The notes under the pieces are model-generated. The model was not told the DNA's origin, did not search any database, and saw only the letters and a list, made by a program, of their open reading frames with translations. Shown in pieces: positions 45,620 to 53,822 of a stretch of 64,000 nt of DNA; the stretch's first letter is position 1, and every line of letters begins with the position of its first letter. The translations under genes and the position numbers were made by a program. The stretch is from positions 174,645 to 238,644 of the forward strand of contig JACRLZ010000001.1 of assembly GCA_016235125.1 (NCBI GenBank). The letters run 5' to 3'. The stretch comes from Sphingobacteriales bacterium (GTDB lineage: Bacteria > Bacteroidota > Bacteroidia > Chitinophagales > Chitinophagaceae).

Positions 45620-45654
45620 AAAGGTTTTCCGGTAACTTCGGAAAACCTTTTTTT
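45620..45654 (+). terminator. Intrinsic terminator overlapping the next promoter
   Basis: Perfect 12-bp stem AAAGGTTTTCCG (45620-45631) with CGGAAAACCTTT (45639-45650), a 7-nt loop and a T-tract ending at 45654, one base before the ATG at 45655. It terminates the metzincin transcript. Confidence 0.85.
45633..45640 (+). promoter_or_regulatory. -7 box inside the terminator loop
   Basis: TAACTTCG fits TAnnTTYG and sits in the loop and right arm of the terminator, 14 nt before the YkuK-family start. No strong -33 element is seen. Confidence 0.5.
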
Positions 45655-46128
45655 ATGCGCTGGAGAAAATTTAATGGCGACCCGATAGAAATGCCGATCA
45701 TAGAGGCGGTGGAAAATGCCATCAAACGGGAAACAGCAAAAGGTTACCGTTTGAAAGTATGTATAGGCACCGACTCTCAGGTAAAAGGACATGAAACAGA
45801 ATTTGCCACTGTCATTGTCTTTCTGCGTGAAGGTCACGGCGGCTTTATGTTCATTCATAACGAAAAAACAAGACAGCAATTCACCATCAAGGAAAGAATG
45901 CTGATGGAAGTAGCCAAAAGCATTGAAATTGCATACGATCTATGCAACCTCTTCACCATCTACGATGTGGACATGGAAGTGCATGCCGACATCAATACCA
46001 ATCCTCACTTCAAAAGCAATGATGCCCTTAAAGAAGCGATGGGTTATATACTTGGAATGGGCTTTGCCTTTAAAGCCAAACCGGAAGCATTTGCCAGCAG
46101 CAGCTGTGCAAATAAAGTAGTGAATTAA
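45655..46128 (+). CDS. YkuK-family RNase H-like protein (DUF458)
   Basis: 157 residues. Signatures are VCIGTDSQVKGHETEFATVIVFLREGHGGFMFIHN and YDVDMEVHADINTNPHFKSNDALKEAMGYILGMGFAFKAKPEAFASSSCANK, with the acidic residues of an RNase H-like fold. The family has predicted, not proven, nuclease activity. Cytosolic. The start codon directly follows an intrinsic terminator, with the promoter box inside that terminator. Confidence 0.93.
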   Translation: MRWRKFNGDPIEMPIIEAVENAIKRETAKGYRLKVCIGTDSQVKGHETEFATVIVFLREGHGGFMFIHNEKTRQQFTIKERMLMEVAKSIEIAYDLCNLFTIYDVDMEVHADINTNPHFKSNDALKEAMGYILGMGFAFKAKPEAFASSSCANKVVN

Positions 46129-46162
46129 ATATTGCCTGAAGAGTACTTCCTTTGGCTAAAAG

Positions 46163-46495
46163 CTATTTGCCCTTGCGTCTTCTCATCAACCCGATAAACA
46201 GAACAATCAACAAAGCAACTCCGATACCAATGCGGACCATTGCAGCTTTTTTCTGCCGGGCTTTTTGTTCTTTCTGCAATTGAATGATTGAATCAAAACT
46301 GTTCCTGAATTCAGTGTTGATATCAGCTGAATCAAATTGTTGTTGCACATGAACGCTGCTGTCCAATGTTTTTTGCAACCTGACGACAACGGTATCGTTC
46401 GCCAATAATGCCGGTTTTCTGCCTTTCTGAACAGCCTTTTGAGAGTGTAAGCCAATTGAAAAAATCAACAGTGAAAACAACAGGATTTTTTTCAT
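46163..46495 (-). CDS. Small exported protein with C-terminal anchor
   Basis: 110 residues. Signal peptide (1-18, ending LHSQ), a polar helical middle and a C-terminal hydrophobic helix (IGIGVALLIVLFIGLM) followed by RRRKGK. The hydrophobic-helix-plus-arginine-cluster end is like C-terminal anchors or sorting tags, but no recognised tag motif is seen. Function unknown. Confidence 0.6.
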   Translation of the reverse strand: MKKILLFSLLIFSIGLHSQKAVQKGRKPALLANDTVVVRLQKTLDSSVHVQQQFDSADINTEFRNSFDSIIQLQKEQKARQKKAAMVRIGIGVALLIVLFIGLMRRRKGK

Positions 46496-46537
46496 GAAAA
46501 ATTTAATTGATAAATGTTCTGTAAGCTGACGAAGAAA

Positions 46538-46729
46538 TTATTCCGCAATCTCATGCGGTACAGCAGTTTTCTGTTTTTGAACAAATGAGATATGAGATGA
46601 AGTGCGGGTAGCTGTGCCACTGTATATTTTACCCATTTTCCGGGTATCTTCCTGGGCAAGAGAAAAAGTGACAAGCACTGTTACAAATAAAGCAATTACA
46701 ATATTTCTTTCGGATAAGATAGCTTTCAT
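46538..46729 (-). CDS. Small secreted protein candidate
   Basis: 63 residues, N-terminal hydrophobic segment (IVIALFVTVLVTFSLAQ) typical of a signal peptide, then a short basic/Ser/Thr-rich mature part. Same strand as the anchored 110-residue protein, 42 nt downstream of it in transcription terms. Function unknown; coding status uncertain because of its length. Confidence 0.4.
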   Translation of the reverse strand: MKAILSERNIVIALFVTVLVTFSLAQEDTRKMGKIYSGTATRTSSHISFVQKQKTAVPHEIAE

Positions 46730-46800
46730 AATTAAGATATAACCGGGTGCAAAATAGTGATAAAACCAGAATAAACAGTACCCGGTTTGTGGTATTTTTC

Positions 46801-47442
46801 CTAATTGGTTGAAAACTTGTTATTCATGTCCTTAATATAATCCAGTAATTCGGCTTTCCCTTTCTTTTCGGTGGCGGATGTGATAAAAAAAGGAGGCACC
46901 GTTTCCCATGTTTTCAACATTTCACTTAAAAACATTTTTATATTCCTTTCTGTTACCACTGGTTTGTTCTTATCTGTCTTTGTAAACACCAATGAAAAAG
47001 GGATCTGCCATTCACCCAGCTTATTGATAAACTCAAGGTCGCTGGCTTGCGGCTCATGCCTGCTATCAATCAGCACAAACAAACAAACGAGGTTTTCTCT
47101 TTTGCGGATGTATGATTCAATCATGTTTTCCCAGTTATTCCTCGCTTTTTGGGAAACCGATGCATAACCATAACCCGGAAGATCAACTAAGTACCACTTT
47201 ATTTCTCCCCTATCCTTTCGGAGAGGGGTTGAGGCTGAGGTTATTCCGAAGTGATTAATCAACTGTGTTTTTCCGGGTGTAGCAGATATTTTGGCAAGAC
47301 CTTTATTACCGGTCAGCATATTTATCAGCGATGATTTACCCACATTACTCCGCCCGATAAATGCATATTCCGGCCTGTCCGGCGGCGGGCATTGTTTATA
47401 GGTAGCGCTGCTGATTATGTATTTTGCTGAACTGATCTCCAT
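46801..47442 (-). CDS. engB: Ribosome biogenesis GTPase YihA/YsxC
   Basis: About 213 residues from the ATG at 47442 (MEISSAKYIISSATYKQCPPPDRPEYAFIGRSN). G1 GRSNVGKS (30-37), G2 region TPGKTQ, G3 DLPG (87-90), G4 TKTDK, G5 TSATE. Essential GTPase for 50S assembly in many bacteria. Between G2 and G3 an insert (about residues 66-82, ITSASTPLRKDRGEIK) is encoded by a palindromic element at 47204-47243. The longer reading frame to 47508 lacks support. Divergent from ubiE. Confidence 0.95.
   Translation of the reverse strand: MEISSAKYIISSATYKQCPPPDRPEYAFIGRSNVGKSSLINMLTGNKGLAKISATPGKTQLINHFGITSASTPLRKDRGEIKWYLVDLPGYGYASVSQKARNNWENMIESYIRKRENLVCLFVLIDSRHEPQASDLEFINKLGEWQIPFSLVFTKTDKNKPVVTERNIKMFLSEMLKTWETVPPFFITSATEKKGKAELLDYIKDMNNKFSTN
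47204..47243. repeat. Palindromic element inside engB
   Basis: Arms CCCCTATCC (47207-47215) and GGAGAGGGG (47220-47228) with a TTTC loop and a G-rich flank, encoding residues between G2 and G3 of EngB in frame. It looks like the CCCTAAAGGG-type intergenic palindromes. Confidence 0.75.
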
Positions 47443-47450
47443 GAAACTTG

Positions 47451-47457
47451 CAAGATA
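47451..47457 (-). promoter_or_regulatory. -7-like box before engB
   Basis: TATCTTG on the minus strand (a one-base-short TAnnTTTG) lies 8 nt before the engB ATG at 47442. An identical box precedes dnaX (34584-34590). Confidence 0.35.
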
Positions 47458-47515
47458 AAAGGAAACAACCTGTTTTAAAACTCTAACCCTGTAACCAGAA
47501 ACGAGCAACCAGCCT

Positions 47516-47523
47516 TACCTTTG
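47516..47523 (+). promoter_or_regulatory. -7 box before ubiE
   Basis: TACCTTTG, a perfect TAnnTTTG identical to the atpD box, lies 7 nt before the ubiE ATG (47531). The leader would be only a few bases. Confidence 0.55.
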
Positions 47524-47530
47524 CCCTCCC

Positions 47531-48283
47531 ATGTCAAACCCATTACCCCACGACCATATTATTCCTTTTAAAGATTCTGAAAAAAGTAAGAAGGAACAGG
47601 TGGCTGACATGTTTGACAAAATTGCCTGGCGCTATGATAAAATGAACCGCTTTCTTTCTGCCCGTACAGACATTGGCTGGCGAAAAAAAGCCATTCGTCA
47701 ACTAATAAAAGACAAACCAGCCCTGATCCTGGATGTTGCCACCGGTACTGCTGATATGGCCATAATGGCCTGCAAAATGCTGAAACCGGAAAGAATTGTT
47801 GGTATTGATATATCAGAGGCAATGCTCGAGATTGGAAGAAAAAAAATTGAAAAAGAAAGACTTGAGCAAATTATCCAGTTACAGAAAGGAGATTCTGAGG
47901 CAATAAATCAACCTTCCAATTCGTTTGATGCGGTAATGGTGGCATTTGGCGTTCGGAACTTTGAAAACCTTGAAACCGGCCTCGCTGAAATTTTTAGGGT
48001 GCTGAAACCCGGAGCAAAGCTGCTGATACTTGAATTCTCTAAACCCAGACGAATAGCGGTAAGAAATCTACACAATCTTTACATGAAAATCGTGGCGCCG
48101 CAGGTGGCCCGCTGGTTCAAACAGAACAAAGAAGCATATCAGTACCTTACCGAATCAGCCAACGCTTTCCCTGATCGTCATTTATTTACTGATATTTTAA
48201 AAAAGACAGGTTTTATCGAAACCGGTTTTAAACCGCTAAGCTTAGGAATATGCTGCATTTATACAGGAAGAAAGCCCTATTAA
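47531..48283 (+). CDS. ubiE: Demethylmenaquinone methyltransferase (UbiE/MenG)
   Basis: 250 residues. Class I methyltransferase with the UbiE signatures YDKMNRFLSARTDIGWRKKAI, LDVATGTADMA (SAM motif I), AFGVRNFENLETGLAEIFRVLKPGAKLLILEFSKP and YQYLTESANAFPDRHLF. In Bacteroidota it makes menaquinone from demethylmenaquinone (the ubiquinone branch is usually absent, so menG is the functional name). Its last 34 nt overlap the PorT-like gene, implying coupled translation. Confidence 0.97.
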   Translation: MSNPLPHDHIIPFKDSEKSKKEQVADMFDKIAWRYDKMNRFLSARTDIGWRKKAIRQLIKDKPALILDVATGTADMAIMACKMLKPERIVGIDISEAMLEIGRKKIEKERLEQIIQLQKGDSEAINQPSNSFDAVMVAFGVRNFENLETGLAEIFRVLKPGAKLLILEFSKPRRIAVRNLHNLYMKIVAPQVARWFKQNKEAYQYLTESANAFPDRHLFTDILKKTGFIETGFKPLSLGICCIYTGRKPY

Positions 48284-48999
48284 GTTATTTCGCTGCAGCA
48301 TGTTTGCTTGGCGGAGGATTATTGTTTCCATCATCATCTAAGGCTCAGTTCGGAGGCATAGAGCTGAATATGCCCGACCATGATGCAAAGCCTTACTACT
48401 TTGGTATCACTATCGGGGTGAACCTGGCCCGTTTTCAAACTGAACTTCATCCAAGATTTTTACAGGACGATAGTGTGTTCATTGCTGAGCCGGTGAATTC
48501 AGGAGGTCTTACTCTTGGTTTGTCTGCGACCGGAAGATTATCCAATCGTTTCCAGTTGCGCTTTAATCCGCAACTGATGTTTATTGAAAGAGGTATTTAT
48601 TACAAACTGAAATATCCTGACATCAATGGAGATACAGTGGTAACCAAGAAAGTGGAATCAGTAATTATGACCTTTCCTTTTCAACTGAAATTCCAGAGCG
48701 ACCGCATCGGCAATTTCAGGGTGTACACTTTTATCGGTTTTAAAGCAGATATTGACATGGCCAGTAATGCCCGGGCAAGAAAAGCGGAAGAACTGGTGAA
48801 GATTGAAAAGCATGACTGGGGTCCGGAATTTGGCATCGGGTTCAATTTCTTCTTTCCAAGTTTTATTTTCTCTCCTGAAATAAAGATCAGTAATGGAATC
48901 CGTAACATCCATGCAAGGGATGAAAACCTGAAATTCTCCAGTGTGTTCGATAAGATACAATCGAGGATGATTGTGTTTACCATCCATCTGGAAGGTTAA
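48250..48999 (+). CDS. porT: PorT-family T9SS outer membrane protein
   Basis: 249 residues. The N-terminal signal peptide (about 1-27, GGGLLFPSSSKAQ) is followed by an outer-membrane beta-barrel of the PorT/SprT family (ITIGVNLARFQTELHPRFLQDDSVFIAEPVNSGGLTLGL...). PorT is needed for type IX secretion. The gene overlaps ubiE by 34 nt, an arrangement I recall from other Bacteroidota. Supports an active T9SS in this organism. Confidence 0.9.
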   Translation: MLHLYRKKALLSYFAAACLLGGGLLFPSSSKAQFGGIELNMPDHDAKPYYFGITIGVNLARFQTELHPRFLQDDSVFIAEPVNSGGLTLGLSATGRLSNRFQLRFNPQLMFIERGIYYKLKYPDINGDTVVTKKVESVIMTFPFQLKFQSDRIGNFRVYTFIGFKADIDMASNARARKAEELVKIEKHDWGPEFGIGFNFFFPSFIFSPEIKISNGIRNIHARDENLKFSSVFDKIQSRMIVFTIHLEG

Positions 49000-49033
49000 T
49001 GCGACTGTTTATATGCATTAAAAAAATTATAGC

Positions 49034-49212
49034 ACACGGATAACACAGATCGAACGGATTTTCACAGATTTTTTTGAGCGCCTCTATCAACTCTTATCAA
49101 ATCCATTTTGCTTTAAGGAAGAATACCAACATCTGCCTTTCTGGTCAGACCGGGATTTATCTGCTTATGATAAGAAATCCGTTCAATCTGTCTTATCGGT
49201 GTCATCCGTGTG
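49034..49212. repeat. Inverted 9-bp periodic repeat
   Basis: Left arm 49034-49070 has GGAT/AGAT at 9-9-10-nt intervals. Right arm 49176-49212 has ATCC/ATCT/ATCG/ATCC every 9 nt, the reverse complement of the left. About 105 nt of spacer separates them. It lies between porT and the dinB-like gene, in a 284-nt gap without a gene. Confidence 0.75.
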
Positions 49213-49242
49213 CCCCCTGCGTCACAACACTGCAATTCTGTT

Positions 49243-49250
49243 TATCTTCG
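49243..49250 (+). promoter_or_regulatory. -7 box before the dinB-like gene
   Basis: TATCTTCG fits TAnnTTYG. The ATG is 34 nt downstream, preceded by an A/G-rich AAAGAAG ribosome-binding-like stretch. No clear -33. Confidence 0.35.
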
Positions 49251-49283
49251 GTGCATCTTGTTTTCTTAACTAAAGAAGATAAA

Positions 49284-49760
49284 ATGAACACAGCTCCACA
49301 AATCGCAAAATTTTTAAAAGATGTCCATTTCGGCGGCAACTGGACCGCTGTAAACCTGAAAGACACACTGGCCGATGTAAGCTGGCAACAAGCCACCACA
49401 AAAGTTTATTCGTTTAATACCATTGCCACTCTTGCCTTTCACATAAGCTATTACATAGGCGCCATTACGCAGGTGCTGAATGAAGAACCACTAACGGCAA
49501 AAGATAAATATAGTTTTGACCACCCTCCCATTAACTGCAAAGAAGATTGGGATAAAATGCTGGAAAAAGTATGGGCTGATGCAGAAACATTTGCCAAGCG
49601 GGTAGAGCAATTTCCCGAAAGCAAACTTGAAGAACCCTTTGCCGATGGAAAATACGGGAACTATTACCGTAACCTGCATGGCATTATTGAGCATACCCAT
49701 TACCACCTCGGGCAGATTGTGCTGATAAAGAAGTTGCTTAATAAAAAAGATGAAGGCTGA
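49284..49760 (+). CDS. DinB/DUF1572-like protein
   Basis: 158 residues from the ATG at 49284 (MNTAPQIAKFLKDVHFGGNW); the reading frame is open to 49074, but that stretch carries the 9-bp repeat. It looks like the four-helix DinB-type fold with the metal-binding HIS triad: His in TLAFHISYYIGA and in HGIIEHTHYHLGQI. DinB-family proteins are metal-binding, mostly thiol- or stress-related; exact role unknown. Confidence 0.85.
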   Translation: MNTAPQIAKFLKDVHFGGNWTAVNLKDTLADVSWQQATTKVYSFNTIATLAFHISYYIGAITQVLNEEPLTAKDKYSFDHPPINCKEDWDKMLEKVWADAETFAKRVEQFPESKLEEPFADGKYGNYYRNLHGIIEHTHYHLGQIVLIKKLLNKKDEG

Positions 49761-49811
49761 ATAAATAGAATTTAAAAGGAACCCGGAAGTATTACAAATT
49801 TGAGAGAAGCA

Positions 49812-50339
49812 ATGACAAATGAAAAATATCGGATTTTAAAGTATGGGATTTATTCTGCTCTTTTTTACTGGACAATAACTCTTCTTTTAATTAAAATTAT
49901 AGATGGGGCCTTTTTACTTTTCAGCTTCTACTTTCCGGGCACACTGTTTGGCGTTTTCTTAACCATTGCATTTTCGACCAATAAAAAAGCTGACCCGGCT
50001 ATTTTGCCTATTATTTCTACTTTAATATATGCTTTGGTAATTTTTATCTCGAGCAAGAATATCCCCGAATTAATTCATGTAAGGCAAATTCTTTCCCCGG
50101 GTATAGGTAGTTTTTTATTGCTATTTTCAATTTCGAAAATTTATTCATTAAAAGTTTCTGCTATGGATTATATCCTGGCTTTTGGATTAGCTATTCTCAC
50201 TACATTTTACTCCTGGGAAGGTGAAAATAATTTTATCAACCCCTGGAAACTTTTTATTGCGATTGGAATTTGGCAAATAACATTTGCATCTTACTTAACC
50301 GTTGTTTTGAATAAACGGATAAAACATAACGCAAGCTAA
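49812..50339 (+). CDS. Multi-pass membrane protein, unknown
   Basis: About 175 residues from ATG 49812 (a TTG at 49800 is less likely). Four to six hydrophobic helices (YSALFYWTITLLLIKI, LFSFYFPGTLFGVFLTIAF, LPIISTLIYALVIFISS, LSPGIGSFLLLFSISKI, MDYILAFGLAILTTFY, FIAIGIWQITFASYLTVVL). No family recognised. Same strand as dinB-like and DUF1801 genes. Confidence 0.6.
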   Translation: MTNEKYRILKYGIYSALFYWTITLLLIKIIDGAFLLFSFYFPGTLFGVFLTIAFSTNKKADPAILPIISTLIYALVIFISSKNIPELIHVRQILSPGIGSFLLLFSISKIYSLKVSAMDYILAFGLAILTTFYSWEGENNFINPWKLFIAIGIWQITFASYLTVVLNKRIKHNAS

Positions 50340-50345
50340 AAAAGT

Positions 50346-50735
50346 ATGAATAAAGACACCCAGGCTTACAACAATAAACAATCTGACAGCGACAGAAAAA
50401 TCTGTAACTCTCTTGCAAGGGAAATAAACCGCTACCTGCCGGAAGCAGAGAATAAGATATGGCATGCCCACCCGGTTTGGTTTTTAGAAGGGAATCCGAT
50501 CGTTGGTTACCACAAGCTGAAAGACTGTATCCGCCTCCTGTTCTGGTGCGGACAATCTTTTGATGAAGACGATCTGCAGAAAGAAGGAAGTTTTAAAGTT
50601 GCTGAGATCCGTTATACAGCAGCCGCACAAATAAACAAAGAGGATCTAAAACGCTGGCTTGAAAAGGCAAGACTGATACAATGGGATTATAAAAACATAA
50701 TAAAAAGAAAAGGTAAGCTAGTACGATTAAAATAA
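50346..50735 (+). CDS. DUF1801 domain protein (YdhG-like)
   Basis: 129 residues with the DUF1801 pattern: NRYLPEAENKIWHAHPVWFLEGNPIVGYHKLKDCIRLLFWCGQSF and KVAEIRYTAAAQINKEDLKRWLEKA. Role of the family is unknown. Six nt downstream of the membrane protein gene. Confidence 0.85.
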   Translation: MNKDTQAYNNKQSDSDRKICNSLAREINRYLPEAENKIWHAHPVWFLEGNPIVGYHKLKDCIRLLFWCGQSFDEDDLQKEGSFKVAEIRYTAAAQINKEDLKRWLEKARLIQWDYKNIIKRKGKLVRLK

Positions 50736-50840
50736 AAAAGCAAGAACACATTCCTCAGAGAAGAATCGAGTTCATGGTATTTCTTTGAAAATAGTAAATA
50801 TAAAAACAGTGTATATTTACATATACCATCATTATTGTTT

Positions 50841-52094
50841 ATGTGCAGCAAATTTGGCTATTTTTTTTTGGTTGGATTATTGATCCTGTTTACCGACCTC
50901 TCAAATGCACAAACAGAATACATTGTAACAGTTAACCCAATAAATGGAGCTATTACCAAAGTAGACAGCATACCGGGAGTAACTTGGCTTCGTGGCTATT
51001 ATATGCCTGCTTATAGTGAATATAACCATCAATACACATTTGCTGGCGGGGATGATAGAAATGGTAATCCATTTTATTTATTTACAGTCGATGCGATTAG
51101 TGGACAAACATTATTCAATCCATTGTTCCAAGACCATACGAACTTTTATCATATGTGTTATGCTAACCAGAGCAATACTTTGTATGGAATTATACAACCA
51201 CCTGGATCAGCTTCTTCCCTTGTCAGTCTTAATAAAACGAATTGCTCTTATGTCGTCATTCGAAGTTTTCCCGAATTGCAAGCTCTCGTTAAACTTATTA
51301 TGGACGATGCAAACAACCGGTACTTTATATTAGGTCAGATGAATAATTTTGTGTACTTGCTGACTTATGATCTAACCACAGGTAATTTGTTATCGCAGAT
51401 ACCCGTTAATAGTATTCGCTTTCCTACTTATAATCGGTTAAGCGAAAAATTCTATGGAATACTGATCAAAAATCCTACACCCCCGCAAAACCGTGTTCAA
51501 TACAGTCTTTGTTCGATCGACAGGGCAACCGGAACCATCACTACTTTTCCCTTTATTCCCAATATTGCTGGCTTTACACCAGGTTGTGAAACCCTGGACG
51601 AAAATGGGAATCGCTATTTCTTTGCGGGGTATGAATGGGGCGATACATCTTATTATTTATACACTCTTGATGCCAATAATGGAAATCTTATTTATAAAGT
51701 AAGAGTCCCCGAAAGAAATGTAATAGATGATGACAACCTAATACAATTTCGTTATGACAATTACATTAAAAAACTGTATGCTTTGTATTGGGAAGCGTAT
51801 ACAAATAACCAATCACCCCCACCAGGACCAGGTATTGATTCGACCTGCAGACTTGATAGCATAACAAAAACCTATTTCAATGGAGCCAAAGACCTGATTA
51901 TTGATAAAAAACCAACATCTTGTAAAGTTGTAGTAAATATTTACAATATAGCAGGACAATCCCTAATTCTGAAAAGTCCGGTAAACGATGGACTCAATGA
52001 GTTACCATTTTCAAAATTCCCCGCGGGCACTTATATCTTCGAATTTATTTCGAATGGGAAAAAGGTTTTTACAAAAAAAATTTTGCATTATTAG
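50841..52094 (+). CDS. T9SS-secreted propeller-like protein
   Basis: About 417 residues from ATG 50841 (a TTG at 50835 precedes). The signal peptide ends LSNAQ. The body has repeated blade-like segments (LFTVDAISGQTLFNP, LLTYDLTTGNLLSQI, YTLDANNGNLIYKV), as in beta-propeller proteins. The C-terminal ~75 residues (VVVNIYNIAGQSLILKS...AGTYIFEFISNGKKVFTKKILHY) are a type A T9SS sorting domain. Surface cargo of unknown function. Confidence 0.8.
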   Translation: MCSKFGYFFLVGLLILFTDLSNAQTEYIVTVNPINGAITKVDSIPGVTWLRGYYMPAYSEYNHQYTFAGGDDRNGNPFYLFTVDAISGQTLFNPLFQDHTNFYHMCYANQSNTLYGIIQPPGSASSLVSLNKTNCSYVVIRSFPELQALVKLIMDDANNRYFILGQMNNFVYLLTYDLTTGNLLSQIPVNSIRFPTYNRLSEKFYGILIKNPTPPQNRVQYSLCSIDRATGTITTFPFIPNIAGFTPGCETLDENGNRYFFAGYEWGDTSYYLYTLDANNGNLIYKVRVPERNVIDDDNLIQFRYDNYIKKLYALYWEAYTNNQSPPPGPGIDSTCRLDSITKTYFNGAKDLIIDKKPTSCKVVVNIYNIAGQSLILKSPVNDGLNELPFSKFPAGTYIFEFISNGKKVFTKKILHY

Positions 52095-52108
52095 AACTGT
52101 GTGTCCTA

Positions 52109-53791
52109 TCAATAATCAAACTCCCTCCTGTGCATATTCCACCGCACACCAAAAGTTATTACAGAAGTATTGGATGAAGTGATAGGTGGAGTTTTTGTTT
52201 CCTGCTTGCGGTAAATGGCATTCAGTTCCAGGAAGAAATTTTCCCTTAACTCATACGATAATAAAAAAGAAGCAAAGAATACATTGGTCTTCCATCCGTC
52301 GCCAATAAAGTGGCCGAAATCTCCCACCCTTGGCGGAGTAATGTTGTATAAAAAGATATTGCTGCCATAGCTCACTGCATTACTGTCTCTCCCCTGCTGG
52401 TAATAAATGAGCTTGGCTACCGCCAGCCATTTAGGCGCAGGCTGGTAACGGGCAATACCGATATACTCTTTGAAGTTGGCTCCCAGCGGATGAGCCATCG
52501 GCTGGTTGTAATGTGTAAAATTGGCCACCGAATCACCGTGAGAATAAGTGTAGGGCCGCACCCGGTTATGCTCCACCTGCAGATCAAGGTTGCTGATGCC
52601 AAATGCATTTACATATTTGGCGCCAAGTTGTATGCCCCATTTGTTTCCCCACCAGCCATTCTTCTTTGTTATTTCTGATAACAAAAATTCATCGAGCACT
52701 AACTGGCCATACAGTTGCACTTTCTTTGCCAGATTGGCTTTTACATCCAATCCCGCCACCGAGTTGTCATAACTACCGTTCTGCAATTCAATGGAACGGT
52801 AGAAGATAATGGGATTGAGATAACCAAAATCGAAACGGTCACGGCGGCCAAACACCACTCCTTCAAACAAACCTACATTCAGCCATTTGGTGAATGCGAT
52901 ATCGAGGTGATGCATGGCGGCATATTTTTTCCCAATCAGCCTGTCACCGATCCTGTCATCGGCATTGTGCAGTTCCATGAACAGGTTCTGGTAATTTATT
53001 TTCCAGATACGGGTATTCAGTTTTAAAAACAGGTTGCTGTTGCCTGCATCGCTGAAGAACATGCTGCGGTAACCATTGCCGATAAAATTCCGGTCGTAGC
53101 CAAAAGCGATGTCAATGTACTTAGCTACATTGAATGTAATGCCGCCTCTTGCATCAAAATAATCGTAGCCTGTTGTTTTAAATGATTTGTAAAATCCGGC
53201 GCCGGGCACTGCTTTGCGATAGCTCACCCAATCTCTTACCCAAAACGGATCTTTTTCCTGGTTATCAGTAAGAATGGCCCAGAAACCAACTTTATTGGCA
53301 ATGCGGCCACGAAGTGTCAGGCCCCTTGTGTTCAGGTACAAGGTCTGGTCATTATTATTTTCTTTTGACACCGTCACCTGTATAGCCGGATTGATGATGA
53401 GATCAAAATCCTTTATATGCACTTCATACAGGTTGGCCGGTGATTTATAAAAACGTTTGAACCAGGGATTTTTTGAAACATATTTTGCTCTTTCTGCTTC
53501 GGAAACATATTCCAGGTTATCCATCATCACTCTCTGCGCATTGTAAGCATCCACTTTGGAAAGATTGCTGCCGTTTTGCTGCAGGTAGTGGCTTACCGCA
53601 TTCACCGTGTGCAGACGGGTGAAAGGTTTGGTTTTGGAGAAATTGAAAAAAGAATCCGACCTGCTTTTTATTTCAAGTCTTTCCATCAATATATTCGCCT
53701 TATCGCCTTGTGGCAAATAGGTAGATTGTGCGGCAGCAGTACAAGGTAAAAGAATCAGCAGCAGTCTTGCAAGGGTTTGTTTAATTTGCAT
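52109..53791 (-). CDS. Wzi/RemB-like outer membrane barrel protein
   Basis: 560 residues. The signal peptide ends AAAQS. The body is an outer-membrane barrel with the pattern FGYDRNFIGNGYRSMFFSDAGNSNLFLKLNTRIWKINYQNLFMEL and HLDIAFTKWLNVGLFEGVVFGRRDRFDFGYLNPIIFYRSIE, and aromatic-ending strands to the C terminus. It resembles the Wzi capsule-assembly/RemB gliding protein group. Divergent from pyrC with start codons almost adjacent. Convergent with the propeller-like gene. Confidence 0.75.
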   Translation of the reverse strand: MQIKQTLARLLLILLPCTAAAQSTYLPQGDKANILMERLEIKSRSDSFFNFSKTKPFTRLHTVNAVSHYLQQNGSNLSKVDAYNAQRVMMDNLEYVSEAERAKYVSKNPWFKRFYKSPANLYEVHIKDFDLIINPAIQVTVSKENNNDQTLYLNTRGLTLRGRIANKVGFWAILTDNQEKDPFWVRDWVSYRKAVPGAGFYKSFKTTGYDYFDARGGITFNVAKYIDIAFGYDRNFIGNGYRSMFFSDAGNSNLFLKLNTRIWKINYQNLFMELHNADDRIGDRLIGKKYAAMHHLDIAFTKWLNVGLFEGVVFGRRDRFDFGYLNPIIFYRSIELQNGSYDNSVAGLDVKANLAKKVQLYGQLVLDEFLLSEITKKNGWWGNKWGIQLGAKYVNAFGISNLDLQVEHNRVRPYTYSHGDSVANFTHYNQPMAHPLGANFKEYIGIARYQPAPKWLAVAKLIYYQQGRDSNAVSYGSNIFLYNITPPRVGDFGHFIGDGWKTNVFFASFLLSYELRENFFLELNAIYRKQETKTPPITSSNTSVITFGVRWNMHRREFDY

Positions 53792-53822
53792 GAGTCATTG
53801 GATTCAGTTCAGACAACAAAAT

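Noticed and set aside
47443..47508. 22-residue N-terminal extension of engB
   Set aside because: Includes the -7-like box; homologues start at the MEISSAKY region.
49074..49283. N-terminal extension of the dinB-like frame
   Set aside because: The stretch carries the 9-bp periodic repeat and no conserved residues; the ATG at 49284 has an A/G-rich upstream stretch.
48999..49283. Possible tRNA or small RNA gene in the gap with the 9-bp inverted repeat
   Set aside because: Periodic repeat rather than cloverleaf features; no acceptor CCA, T-loop or anticodon pattern recognised.
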